21,066 nt of DNA from an uncultured Clostridium sp. (GTDB lineage Bacteria; Bacillota; Clostridia; Lachnospirales; Lachnospiraceae): positions 1 through 21,066 of the forward strand of contig USBM01000009.1 in NCBI GenBank assembly GCA_900552885.1, given 5' to 3'. How positions within the stretch are numbered: position 1 is the stretch's first letter; the number at the start of each line of letters is the position of its first letter. The translations under genes were made by a program, and so were the position numbers. The notes below the pieces were generated by a model. That model worked only from the letters and a program-made list of their open reading frames with translations. It was not told the origin of the DNA and ran no database searches. Below, piece after piece: positions 6,693-15,555 of the stretch.

Positions 6693-8525
6693 GTGAACCA
6701 GGCGGCAGAATTAAGAGAAAGAATACAACATGAAGTCCTTTTGATGGATGGAGCAATGGGAACTTATTATAGCAGGCTGCATCCGGAAATGGGAGAAGCG
6801 GAGTATGCAAATGAGGAGCATCCGGAGTGGATTACGGAGATTCATAAGCAGTATTTGCAGGCAGGCGCACAGATTCTTCGGACGAATACCTTTGCCGTCA
6901 ATCATATGTTGTTTGAAAAGGAGCAGATACCAGTGGTGTTGTCTGGTGCCGTAGAATGCGCAAGAAGTGCTGTGGAGCAGTACCGGAAGGAAGAGGATAC
7001 GGACAGACCGATATGGATCGCTGCATCGATTGGACCGATTCGTTATAGTGATGAGCAAGAAGAACGCGATGTGATGCAGGAGTACCGGATGATCGGGGAA
7101 TGTCTGCTTGGACTCGGAATACGGATCTTTGTATTGGAGACGTTTGATGATTGGAAGATGGCGAAACGGATCTCTGAGATGCTGCGGGAATGGGCTGAGG
7201 CGCAGGAAAAGGATATCTATGTTCTGGCACAGTTTTCAGTCAACCGGGGTGGGTATACCAAGGCTGGATACAGTATGCAAAGGCTGGTGTCACAATTAGA
7301 ACAGGTAAAGTCTTTGGATGGTTTTGGTTTTAACTGTGGTATTGGAGCAGCACATATGAATCAGTTATTGAGCAAGATTCATTTTCAGAAGGAATGTACG
7401 TTGAGCGTACTGCCAAATGCAGGTTATGATCACATGCTGCGCGGCAGGCAGGTGTATGTGGATCATCCGGATTATTACAGTGCCATGATGAGACAGATTT
7501 TGCAAAATGGTGCCAATATTGTAGGTGGTTGTTGTGGAACAACGCCGGAATATATTCGAATGCTTGCCGGAGTATTACAAGAGCATGAAAGACCACAGAA
7601 CAAACAGATCCAGGCAGTGCGTAAGGAAATAACAGATGATACAGAACGGAATCCCTTTATTGAGAAGTTAGAGCAGGGTAGGAGGGTCTATGTAGTAGAG
7701 ATTGATTCTCCATTTAACGGAAAGGCGGAGAAGTTTTTAGAGGCAGGATATCGTCTCAAAGAAAATGATGTTGATCTGGTGACAATATCGGATTCTCCGA
7801 TGGCAAGACCAAGGGCAGAAGCGTTTGAGATGGGAGTCTATCTCGCCAGCAAAACGGGTGTCAGGGTGATGCCACATGTAAGCTGCAGAGACCGGAATGT
7901 GATTGCTTTACGATCCTCCATATTAGGCGGGCATATCAATGGAATACGGGATATGCTGATTATTACGGGAGATCCGGTGGCAAGAGACGACAGAGGAACA
8001 ATCTCCGCAGTATTTGATTTCAATTCGATCAAATTGATGGAGTATGTATCGAATATGAACGATGAGGTATTTATCGGGGAACCATTCTACTATGGAGGAG
8101 CGCTCAATTATGCAGGTGTGAATATGGAAGCAATTGCAGCAAGAATGAGGAAGAAGATGGAGGCTGGTTGCCAGTATTTTCTGACACAGCCGGTATATTC
8201 AGAGCACGATATTGCCAGAGTCCGCGAACTGAAGAAGATGACCGGTGCTAAGATCATATTAGGGATCATGCCACTTGTCAGCTACAAGAATGCATTATTT
8301 ATGAAGAATGAGATGCCGGGCATTCAGGTGCCGGCGGAGATTCTTTCCCAGTATGATCCGGATATGTCAAGGCTGGATGCTGAGGCAGTAGCAGAGAAGG
8401 TCAGTGTGGAGATCGGAAAAAAGGCCATGGATTTTGCAGATGGATTTTATCTGATGACACCATTTAACCGTGTGCATCTGGTGAATCGGATTATTGACCG
8501 ATTAAGAGCATTGGATAAGAAGTAG
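6693..8525 (+). CDS. Bifunctional homocysteine S-methyltransferase / methylenetetrahydrofolate reductase (YitJ-type)
   Basis: A 610-residue two-domain fusion. Residues 1 to about 300 are a homocysteine S-methyltransferase barrel: MDGAMGT at 18-24 and the zinc ligands C215 (FNCG) and C280-C281 (GGCCGT). Residues about 320-610 are a MetF-like TIM barrel: the catalytic-type glutamate E336 in VVEID, ITGDP (424-428), YYGGALNYAG and the FLTQPVY segment. It should reduce 5,10-methylene-THF to 5-methyl-THF and methylate homocysteine. No cobalamin-binding domain is present. Start is GTG at 6693, six nt after AGGAGG; the ATG at 6688 is in another frame and stops at once. It begins 10 nt after ktrA. There is no SAM riboswitch immediately upstream, unlike the B. 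subtilis gene. Confidence 0.93.
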   Translation: MNQAAELRERIQHEVLLMDGAMGTYYSRLHPEMGEAEYANEEHPEWITEIHKQYLQAGAQILRTNTFAVNHMLFEKEQIPVVLSGAVECARSAVEQYRKEEDTDRPIWIAASIGPIRYSDEQEERDVMQEYRMIGECLLGLGIRIFVLETFDDWKMAKRISEMLREWAEAQEKDIYVLAQFSVNRGGYTKAGYSMQRLVSQLEQVKSLDGFGFNCGIGAAHMNQLLSKIHFQKECTLSVLPNAGYDHMLRGRQVYVDHPDYYSAMMRQILQNGANIVGGCCGTTPEYIRMLAGVLQEHERPQNKQIQAVRKEITDDTERNPFIEKLEQGRRVYVVEIDSPFNGKAEKFLEAGYRLKENDVDLVTISDSPMARPRAEAFEMGVYLASKTGVRVMPHVSCRDRNVIALRSSILGGHINGIRDMLIITGDPVARDDRGTISAVFDFNSIKLMEYVSNMNDEVFIGEPFYYGGALNYAGVNMEAIAARMRKKMEAGCQYFLTQPVYSEHDIARVRELKKMTGAKIILGIMPLVSYKNALFMKNEMPGIQVPAEILSQYDPDMSRLDAEAVAEKVSVEIGKKAMDFADGFYLMTPFNRVHLVNRIIDRLRALDKK

Positions 8526-8547
8526 ATACAAGAGAGGTGGCAGAAGG

Positions 8548-9252
8548 ATGAGTGCGTTTGTAGAATTTCAAGATGTTGGGAAATGTTACGGGACGGGAAA
8601 TATTGCAATTCATGCACTTTCCCATGTGAATTTTCAGATTGAACAGGGAGAATTCTGTATCATAGTAGGTGCCTCCGGGGCAGGTAAGACAACGCTCCTT
8701 AATATATTAGGCGGGATGGATACACTGACAGAGGGACATGTGTACTTAGATGGCAAAGAGATATCGAATATGAGCAAGAAGGAACTGACTACTTATCGGC
8801 GGTATGATGTTGGGTTTGTATTTCAATTCTATAATCTGGTTGGTAATCTGACGGCACTAGAGAATGTAGAACTGGCATCGCAGATCTGTAAAGAACCATT
8901 AGATGCCAAAGAGGTATTGGCAGAGGTTGGTTTGCAGGATCGTATGATGAATTTCCCGGCACAGTTATCCGGTGGAGAACAGCAAAGGGTTGCGATTGCA
9001 AGAGCTCTTGCAAAGAATCCCAAGCTTTTGTTGTGTGATGAACCGACCGGTGCGCTTGATTATAATACCGGTAAGGCGGTCTTGCAGCTACTACAGGATA
9101 CCTGTAAGAATACAGGAACTACAGTTGTTGTAATCACCCATAATCAGGCAATTACAGAGATGGCAGACCGGATTATTACTGTGAAGAGTGGGACGATTGC
9201 GGGTATTCGCAAGAATGAACATCCGGTTGACGTGGCAACATTAGAGTGGTAA
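8548..9252 (+). CDS. ABC transporter ATP-binding protein (MacB/LolD/FtsE-like)
   Basis: A 234-residue nucleotide-binding subunit with a complete motif set: Walker A GASGAGKTT (41-49), Q-loop in VFQFYNL (91-97), signature LSGGEQQ (140-146), Walker B LLLCDEP (160-166) and switch histidine H198. The sequence type is that of ATPases that power FtsX/MacB-like mechanotransmitting permeases, and such a permease follows 14 nt downstream. The ATG at 8548 is preceded by GAGGTGG and AGAAGG. It lies 22 nt after the MTHFR fusion, suggesting co-transcription. The substrate is unknown; lipoproteins, peptides or antimicrobial compounds are handled by relatives. Confidence 0.93.
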   Translation: MSAFVEFQDVGKCYGTGNIAIHALSHVNFQIEQGEFCIIVGASGAGKTTLLNILGGMDTLTEGHVYLDGKEISNMSKKELTTYRRYDVGFVFQFYNLVGNLTALENVELASQICKEPLDAKEVLAEVGLQDRMMNFPAQLSGGEQQRVAIARALAKNPKLLLCDEPTGALDYNTGKAVLQLLQDTCKNTGTTVVVITHNQAITEMADRIITVKSGTIAGIRKNEHPVDVATLEW

Positions 9253-9266
9253 GTGATGGTGGTAGT

Positions 9267-12200
9267 ATGAAAAAAGGAATTCGCAAATCAATCATCCGGG
9301 AGATATGGGGAAGCTTTGGAAGATATATGGCTATTTTGCTGATTGTGGCTTTAGGAGTTGGTTTCTTTTCCGGACTTAAGGTTGCACATGAGGCAATGGT
9401 CTATACGGCGAATAGGTATTTTAAGGATCTGAACCTGTATGATTATCATTTGTTATCCACACTTGGTTTTGATGAGGACAGTGCAGCTACGCTTGCAAAG
9501 AAAGAGGACGTGGCTCAGGCAGAGGGAAGTAAGAGTCTGGATCTGTTAATCAATACAGCGGATGGGGAAGAACATGTTATGAAGCTGATCTCTGTGCCGG
9601 AGAAGCTTAATTTGGTACAGGTGACCGCTGGAAGACTGCCGGAGCAGGAGGATGAATGTATTGTAGATGAACATTTTTTTCGTGAAGAGCAGCTTGGCGA
9701 GACTCTGATAGTATCAGATGCAAATGATTCAGATGATAAGAAGCTGGTAAAACAGAAAACATACACGATTGTAGGCATATGCCGGTCATCTCTGTATACA
9801 ATGTATGACAGGGGGACAACGTCCGTTGGTGACGGACACCTGGATGCTTTTGTTTATGTGCCAAAGACTTCATTTGATATGGATTATGATACCGATATCT
9901 ATGTATCCTTTAACAAGAGTGCAGATATGGCGATCTATTCCGATGCCTATGACGATTTAGTGAAAGAAAAAGAGACTACATGGAAGACTTATGCACAGGA
10001 CGAAGCAGATGTGAGGTATGACCGGATCCATGCAGATGCACAGGAGAAGATTGATGATGCAGATGATACATTGGCAAAGGAAGCTGCTGATGGAGCAAAG
10101 GAACTAGCGGATGCGGCAAAGGAATTATCCGATGGTAAGAGTCAGGTGGATGATGGGGAAAAGGCAATTGCAAAGGCAAAGAAAGAGATTGCGAAGCAGG
10201 AGAAGACACTGGCAGGCAAAGAGAAAGAATACAAGCAGGGGCTTTCTGAGTACAAGAATAATTACAAGTCATACAAAAGTGGAAAGAAGGCGTACGAAGA
10301 GGGACTTGCCGCATATAATAGCCAATATAGTGCTTATGAGCAGCAATTAGCGGAGTACGAAGCAGGAAAGACCGCCTATGATAAGGCAGTGAAAGAATAT
10401 CAGGATGGTCTGGCACAGTATGAAACCGGTAAGGCATATTTAAGTGAGCAGCAAAGACAGGAACAGGAACAGAAATTATCTGCAGCTAAATTACAACTGG
10501 ACACTACTGAAGCAACACTTACGGCAGCAAAGACACAGTTAGATGCAGCAGTGCAGGCTTTCGCAGAGAATAAGGCAACCTTAGACGCAACCGGAAAGCA
10601 GTTAACCAAAGCAGAAAAACAGTTAAAAAGTGCGAAGAAACAATTTGCTACGGCAAAGAAACAATTAGCAGATGGCAAAGAACAGATTCAGAAGGCAAAG
10701 GATACGATTGCAGCAAAAGAAAAGGAATTAGAGGATGCCAAACAGAAGCTGGCAGACGGACAGAAAGACTATGACGATGGAAAAGAGGAGTATGATACGA
10801 AGATTGCGGATGCGAAGCAGAAGATTGCAGATGCAAAGAAAGAGCTGGAGGATTTAGGACAACCGGAAGTGTATGTACTTGGCAGAGAGGCTAATGCAGG
10901 GTATTCCAATTTTGAAAATGATTCTGCTATTGTAAATGGTGTGGCAAAGGTATTTCCGATCTTCTTTTTCTTAGTGGCGGCATTAGTATGTATGACGACA
11001 ATGACGCGTATGGTGGAGGAGCAACGGACGCAAATTGGCGTTTTTAAGGCATTAGGATATTCAGAAGCAACGATTATTGGTAAATATATCGCTTATTCAG
11101 GAAGCGCAGCCATAATAGGATCCGTCATTGGATATTTTGCAGGAACCTGGGCCTTTTCAAATGTGATATGGGTTGCGTACGGGATGTTATATGATATGGG
11201 TTCTTTGTGTTATGTGTGGGATGGAGGTCTGGCAGCAATCGCCATGTTAGTAGCCTTACTTTGTTCTGCGGGAACCACGTTTGTTGCGTGTTATCAGGAG
11301 CTACAGGAGATGGCGGCTATGCTGATGCGGCCGAAGGCACCAAAGGCCGGAAAACGTGTATTGCTTGAGAAGCTTCCTGTGGTATGGGATCATTTGAAAT
11401 TCTTAGACAAAGTATCCGTGAGGAATCTGTTCCGGTATAAGAAGCGCTTTTTTATGATGATCATAGGAGTAAGCGGCTGCACGGCACTGCTTGTTGCAGG
11501 ACAGGGTGTAAAGGATTCTATTGCAACGATTGCAGACACACAGTTTGATACCATTTCCCTGTATGACATGGTTGCGGCAGGCACACAGATAGATGATGTA
11601 GAAGGTATGGATTCTTATATACAGACAGCACAGGGAAGTGCGGATGCGACATCAGGTGATAAAGTTAAGAGTGTCAGCCTGCTTGTACCGAAGCAAGAGT
11701 CGGATTTTGATCTTTATATGGATCTGCATACAACGAATGGAGAGAGGGTTGCACTTCCAAAGGAGCAGGAGGTAGTGATCAGTTATAAGTTAGCAGAGGG
11801 GCTTGGAGTACAGGTTGGCGATACATTAGATATTCAGAATAGTGATCTGCAGGGCGGTACGGTAACTGTTAGTGGAATCTATCAGAATTATTTTAACCAT
11901 TATGTGATCCTTAATGAAGCAACTTACCAGTCATTGTTTGGTGAGGAACCGGATTGGAATGCATTCTTTATAAATGTCAAAGAAGGAGCAGATGCAGACG
12001 AAGTGGCTGCTGCACTTATGAAAGAAAAGGATATTAATTCTGTTACGATTAGCCAGAATCTTAAGGATAAAGTAGCAGATATGATGAGCAGCCTTAATTA
12101 TATTGTTATGTTGGTCATTGCCTGTGGAGCGATGCTTGCATTTGTTGTCATCTATAATCTCAATAATATTAATATTACGGAACGGATCCGTGAGATTGCC

Positions 12201-12494
12201 ACGATCAAGGTGTTAGGATTCTATAAGGAAGAGACGAATTCTTATGTATTCCGTGAGAATATGATACTGACACTGCTTGGCAGTCTGGTCGGATTGGTGA
12301 TCGGTCATTATCTGAATGCGTTTATTATGAATCAGATCCAGATTGATGCAATTGCATTTGATGTGCATGTAACGGCGATAAGCTATGTGATCAGTGTGGT
12401 ACTTACTTTGCTGTTTAATCAGATTGTGAATCTCTTTATGTCACGTAAGCTGGAAGGAATTGATATGGCAGAGTCGTTGAAATCCGTTGAATGA
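9267..12494 (+). CDS. Large FtsX-like ABC permease with extracellular coiled-coil domain
   Basis: A 1075-residue membrane protein with two FtsX-type modules. A first membrane helix (about 19-41) is followed by a MacB-like extracytoplasmic region. An alanine/lysine/glutamate-rich heptad stretch of nearly 290 residues (about 245-530) must form a long coiled coil; it contains recurring units such as KELADAAKELSDG and LAEYEAGK. Membrane helices occur near 561-582 and 640-665. A second module starts near 728-748 and ends with helices near 944-965, 1000-1020 and 1035-1058; the cytoplasmic loop RIREIATIKVLGF is typical of FtsX proteins. I chose ATG 9267 (MKKGIRKS), because the open frame back to GTG 9246 overlaps the ATPase gene and adds a non-hydrophobic stub. 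The pair is probably an export or mechanotransmission machine. Confidence 0.92.
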   Translation: MKKGIRKSIIREIWGSFGRYMAILLIVALGVGFFSGLKVAHEAMVYTANRYFKDLNLYDYHLLSTLGFDEDSAATLAKKEDVAQAEGSKSLDLLINTADGEEHVMKLISVPEKLNLVQVTAGRLPEQEDECIVDEHFFREEQLGETLIVSDANDSDDKKLVKQKTYTIVGICRSSLYTMYDRGTTSVGDGHLDAFVYVPKTSFDMDYDTDIYVSFNKSADMAIYSDAYDDLVKEKETTWKTYAQDEADVRYDRIHADAQEKIDDADDTLAKEAADGAKELADAAKELSDGKSQVDDGEKAIAKAKKEIAKQEKTLAGKEKEYKQGLSEYKNNYKSYKSGKKAYEEGLAAYNSQYSAYEQQLAEYEAGKTAYDKAVKEYQDGLAQYETGKAYLSEQQRQEQEQKLSAAKLQLDTTEATLTAAKTQLDAAVQAFAENKATLDATGKQLTKAEKQLKSAKKQFATAKKQLADGKEQIQKAKDTIAAKEKELEDAKQKLADGQKDYDDGKEEYDTKIADAKQKIADAKKELEDLGQPEVYVLGREANAGYSNFENDSAIVNGVAKVFPIFFFLVAALVCMTTMTRMVEEQRTQIGVFKALGYSEATIIGKYIAYSGSAAIIGSVIGYFAGTWAFSNVIWVAYGMLYDMGSLCYVWDGGLAAIAMLVALLCSAGTTFVACYQELQEMAAMLMRPKAPKAGKRVLLEKLPVVWDHLKFLDKVSVRNLFRYKKRFFMMIIGVSGCTALLVAGQGVKDSIATIADTQFDTISLYDMVAAGTQIDDVEGMDSYIQTAQGSADATSGDKVKSVSLLVPKQESDFDLYMDLHTTNGERVALPKEQEVVISYKLAEGLGVQVGDTLDIQNSDLQGGTVTVSGIYQNYFNHYVILNEATYQSLFGEEPDWNAFFINVKEGADADEVAAALMKEKDINSVTISQNLKDKVADMMSSLNYIVMLVIACGAMLAFVVIYNLNNINITERIREIATIKVLGFYKEETNSYVFRENMILTLLGSLVGLVIGHYLNAFIMNQIQIDAIAFDVHVTAISYVISVVLTLLFNQIVNLFMSRKLEGIDMAESLKSVE

Positions 12495-12536
12495 TGGCAT
12501 TTACTTAAAAAAATAAAGAAAAAATACATGTTTTTG

Positions 12537-12566
12537 TTGACAATCCATATCGAAAGTGTGTATAGT
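12537..12566 (+). promoter_or_regulatory. Promoter of the AGCS symporter gene
   Basis: -35 TTGACA (12537-12542), 18-nt spacer, -10 TATAGT (12561-12566). The predicted start is near 12573, upstream of a terminator-like hairpin. Confidence 0.75.
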
Positions 12567-12580
12567 TAAGTTGTTCCAAA

Positions 12581-12614
12581 GGAGGACATTACACAGGTAG
12601 TGTCTTCTTTTTTT
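12581..12614 (+). terminator. Intrinsic terminator-like hairpin in the leader of the AGCS gene
   Basis: Arms 12581-12592 and 12597-12608 pair over 12 positions (three G-U) with an ACAG loop, directly followed by a run of T to 12614. It could end the upstream ABC operon, but it also lies between the only good promoter and the AGCS start codon, so that gene's transcripts must pass it. The ribosome binding site comes after the T-run. Confidence 0.75.
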
Positions 12615-12634
12615 ATGCAAAAGGAGGGAGTAAG

Positions 12635-14317
12635 ATGAATTTTTCAGAAGTTGTAAGTAAAGTAGATGATTTTGTGTGGGGACCGGTGATGCTGGTTCTA
12701 TTGGTAGGAACCGGAGTTTATTTAACAATCCGGACGGGATTTCTTCCTTGGAGGAATCTCCCTTATGCACTGAAAAGTACATTGAGTAAAGAGGCGAGAA
12801 CAAAGAGCAGAGGAGAAGGAGATGTATCTCCATTTTCTGCACTGACGACGGCATTGGCAGCTACAATTGGAACCGGTAATATTGTAGGTGTGGCAACGGC
12901 GATGGTATCCGGTGGTCCGGGTGCTTTGGTCTGGATGTGGATATCAGCCTGTTTCGGACTGACATCAAAGTTTTCAGAATGTATGCTTGCGATCAAGTAT
13001 AGGGAAGTGAATGAGAAGGGTGAGATGTCCGGTGGACCAATGTACACGATGAAGAAAGCATTTAAGCATAAGAAGTTTGGTAGTGTGCTTGGATGGTTGT
13101 TTGCATTCTTTGCGGTAGTTGCATCTTTTGGTATTGGTAATATGACACAGGCGAATTCAATCGCATCTGCGTTAAATGAAACATTCCACATTCCGGTTGC
13201 GGCGGTCGGCATTATCATAACAGTATGTGCGCTGTTGATCATAGTAGGAGGAATTAAGAGCATTTCCAAGGTATCTTCTATTGTGGTTCCGGCTATGGCA
13301 ATCTTTTATGTGATCTGTGGTCTGGTAGTTATTATTGGTAATATCGGCAATCTGCCATCCGGTGTAGCCATGATCTTTTCGATGGCATTTAGTGTCAAGG
13401 CAGTTGCAGGTGGGGCACTTGGTACGGTAGTATCTTCTATGATGGGAGCTATGCGGTATGGTGTTGCAAGAGGTGTGTTCTCCAATGAGGCCGGTATGGG
13501 TTCTGCGGCTATCACAGCGGCAGCAGCAACCACTGATGATCCGGTACGTCAAGGTTACATCAATATGACAGGAACTTTCTGGGATACGATCGTGGTCTGT
13601 ACGATCACCGGTCTTGCTATTGCATCTTCCGGTGTGCTTGGGATGACAGCACAGAGTGCAGTGGGAACCTATACGGTAACGGATAACCGGATGGTCATTG
13701 AGGCTTCGGCTAATCATAAAGTTACAACAAGCGAATATGATATGATTGCAGACAGTGATACACAGGTTACATTAAAGGGCAAGGATGCAACGATTGCGCT
13801 GACGCCATATGAAGGGGATGCAGATCTGATCGCAACCGGAGTAACCAAAGCAGAAGTCGGAGAGGGTAGTATAACAGGAACCTGGCAGGGTGATGACAAG
13901 AACGTCTATAATTTTGGAAAGGACGGCTCTTACATCCGGGATGATCTGGTAGTTGGTTCTTCTCTTACGATTCAGGCATTTAAGACCGTGCTTGGTTCCA
14001 CAGGTGGCTGGTTAGTAGCGATCGGTATTACGCTATTTGCATTTTCAACGATTCTTGGTTGGGAATATCATGGCGAGAAAGCCTTTGAATACATATTAGG
14101 AACGCATAAGTATAATATGATCTATCGTATTATCTTCTCTCTGGTTGCCTATATTGGTGCAACACAGACATTAGATCTTGTGTGGAACTTATCGGATATT
14201 GCCAATGCACTGATGGCAATTCCGAACCTTATCTGCCTGCTCATCCTAAGTGGTGAGATCGCACGGGATATGAAAGAATTCCAGAAGGTGATACAGGCAG
14301 AAAAAGCTGCGAAATAA
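12635..14317 (+). CDS. Sodium:alanine/glycine symporter (AGCS family) with inserted domain
   Basis: A 560-residue Na+-coupled amino acid importer. Family signatures are plain: VWGPVMLVLLVGTGVYLT near the start, IGTGNIVGVATA (78-89), SGGPMYTM (132-139), GVFSNEAGMGSA (280-291) and LGWEYHGEKAFEYILG (474-489). Typical members are about 450-490 residues; the excess is one insert at about 341-443, between SSGVLGMTAQ and LTIQAFKTVLG. It is polar, predicted beta-rich, and includes a GTW...YNFGKDGSY pattern like small extracytoplasmic beta domains. The reading frame is intact on both sides. GGAGGG lies 6 nt before the ATG. The TAA stop directly abuts the TTA that ends the minus-strand kinase remnant. 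Alanine, glycine or serine are the likely substrates of the family. Confidence 0.93.
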   Translation: MNFSEVVSKVDDFVWGPVMLVLLVGTGVYLTIRTGFLPWRNLPYALKSTLSKEARTKSRGEGDVSPFSALTTALAATIGTGNIVGVATAMVSGGPGALVWMWISACFGLTSKFSECMLAIKYREVNEKGEMSGGPMYTMKKAFKHKKFGSVLGWLFAFFAVVASFGIGNMTQANSIASALNETFHIPVAAVGIIITVCALLIIVGGIKSISKVSSIVVPAMAIFYVICGLVVIIGNIGNLPSGVAMIFSMAFSVKAVAGGALGTVVSSMMGAMRYGVARGVFSNEAGMGSAAITAAAATTDDPVRQGYINMTGTFWDTIVVCTITGLAIASSGVLGMTAQSAVGTYTVTDNRMVIEASANHKVTTSEYDMIADSDTQVTLKGKDATIALTPYEGDADLIATGVTKAEVGEGSITGTWQGDDKNVYNFGKDGSYIRDDLVVGSSLTIQAFKTVLGSTGGWLVAIGITLFAFSTILGWEYHGEKAFEYILGTHKYNMIYRIIFSLVAYIGATQTLDLVWNLSDIANALMAIPNLICLLILSGEIARDMKEFQKVIQAEKAAK

Positions 14318-14838
14318 TTATTTATGACTATCGGACTGGCGCAGACTGACGATGAAAGAATTCATGCCGTTGGTGCTTTCTACGTGGATCTGCCCTTTGT
14401 GGTTGGCAACAATGGACTGTGCGATAGAAAGTCCGAGACCGAAATGTCCGGCTGTCCGGCTGCGGGCTTTGTCCGAACGATAGAAACGCTCAAACAATCG
14501 GATACGTTCCGATTCAGGAATCTCATCACCGGTATTACTTACGGTAAATACCAGATGGTGGGATTCCTTTTTTAATGTGATCTGAATCTGTCCCTGTGGA
14601 CTGGTATAGGTCAGTGCATTGTCGATCAGGATGCCGGCTAACTGCTGGATCTGTTCCTTGACGCCGTAAAATGTCAGATCGGGGCTGATATCACTTTCCA
14701 TGACAATGCCTTTTTCAAAAGCAATACTTTCCATAGGAAGAATCCGTTCAGAATTCGCAGGATTCGGGTTGTCCGGTTTGAATTCCCACTGCATAATGAA
14801 GCGCAGGTTGCTCTCGGCTTCGGAAGTGTTCTTGCTTC
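14318..14838 (-). pseudogene. 3' remnant of a sensor histidine kinase gene
   Basis: The minus-strand frame encodes only the C-terminal ATP-binding half of a histidine kinase: N-box LIDNALTYT, a G1-like SNTGDEIP, F-box LFERFYRSDKAR and G2 GLGLSIA, ending with a normal C-terminus. There is no sensor, transmembrane, HAMP or H-box region. The open frame continues upstream to an ATG at 14890, but those codons run antisense into the adaptor remnant and carry no kinase similarity. The 5' boundary is therefore uncertain by some tens of bases. It is very probably non-functional: without the phospho-acceptor histidine it cannot autophosphorylate in cis. Confidence 0.85.
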
Positions 14839-15397
14839 TAAAACAGAAAAATGCCGGAAATATGGCAGGGGCACGAAGTAGTGGAAACACCGGTACAGTG
14901 ACTACAACACAGGAGTCTGATACGGTATCTACTATGACTGCATTTACAATTGAAGAGGGCGATCAGATGACGGTTACTATGTATGTAGATGAGTTGGACG
15001 TACTATCCATGAAAGAAGGACTTCAGGCAGAGATTACTTTAGATGCAGTAGAGGATACGACATTTGAAGGAACGATAACAAGTGTGGGTGCACAGGCAAG
15101 TTCAAGTGGTGGTGTGGCACAGTATCCGGTGAACATTACTTTTGATAAGACCGAAGATATGTTATCCGGTATGAATGCATCCGTAAAAGTAATATTGGAG
15201 GAAGCAGGCAATGTATTGACCATTCCTCTTACAGCAGTGACAGAGGAAGGAAATACAAGTTATGTGTATACCGGATATGATGAATCAACCGGTGAATTGT
15301 CCGGTAAGACAGAAGTTACCCTTGGAGTATCGGATGAGAACACAGTAGAAGTGACGGACGGACTTAACGAAGGTGATACCATTTATTATCAGATGGC
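14830..15397 (+). pseudogene. Internal/C-terminal remnant of an efflux RND/MacA-type periplasmic adaptor gene
   Basis: The plus frame encodes a Gly/Ser/Thr-rich linker (from about 14840) and then the beta-barrel and membrane-proximal parts of an HlyD/MacA adaptor. Typical stretches are TVTMYVDELDVLSMKEGL, YPVNITFDKTEDMLSGMNASV, VLTIPLTAVTEEG and VTDGLNEGDTIYYQ. The N-terminal anchor, lipoyl and hairpin parts are missing; upstream codons are antisense to the kinase remnant. After about 15395 the frame turns into unrelated residues, because the DNA is there the end of a permease gene in another frame. The piece is about 185 codons where family members have 350-550. Confidence 0.88.
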
Positions 15398-15523
15398 TTG
15401 TCATTGCAGGTTGTATGGATCGCAATTGTATTTTCCGTATGTATTGGTGCTGCGTTTGGTATCTATCCGGCGCAGAAAGCAGCTAATAAACGTCCGATTG
15501 ATGCATTGCGGTTTACTACATGA
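15398..15523 (+). pseudogene. 3' remnant (last 41 codons) of a MacB-type ABC permease gene
   Basis: In the frame shifted from the adaptor, 41 codons read LSLQVVWIAIVFSVCIGAAF then GIYPAQKAANKRPIDALRF, ending at TGA 15521-15523. This is the classic C-terminus of MacB/FtsX permeases (last helix plus the GxYPAxxAAxxxPIxALR motif). The rest of the permease and its ATPase are absent. It is fused to the adaptor remnant, consistent with a deletion that joined the 3' part of the adaptor gene to the 3' end of the permease gene. Confidence 0.85.
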
Positions 15524-15555
15524 CAAAATGATTTTAGATAAAAGGCATAAAATGA

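Noticed and set aside
6208..6810. Long minus-strand open frames over ktrA, the AGCS gene and others
   Set aside because: They mirror well-supported genes on the other strand, lack ribosome sites and show no domain similarity.
12615..12638. Short leader peptide (ATG at 12615) ending at the AGCS start codon
   Set aside because: Seven codons that merely read through the ribosome binding site, with no ribosome site of their own.
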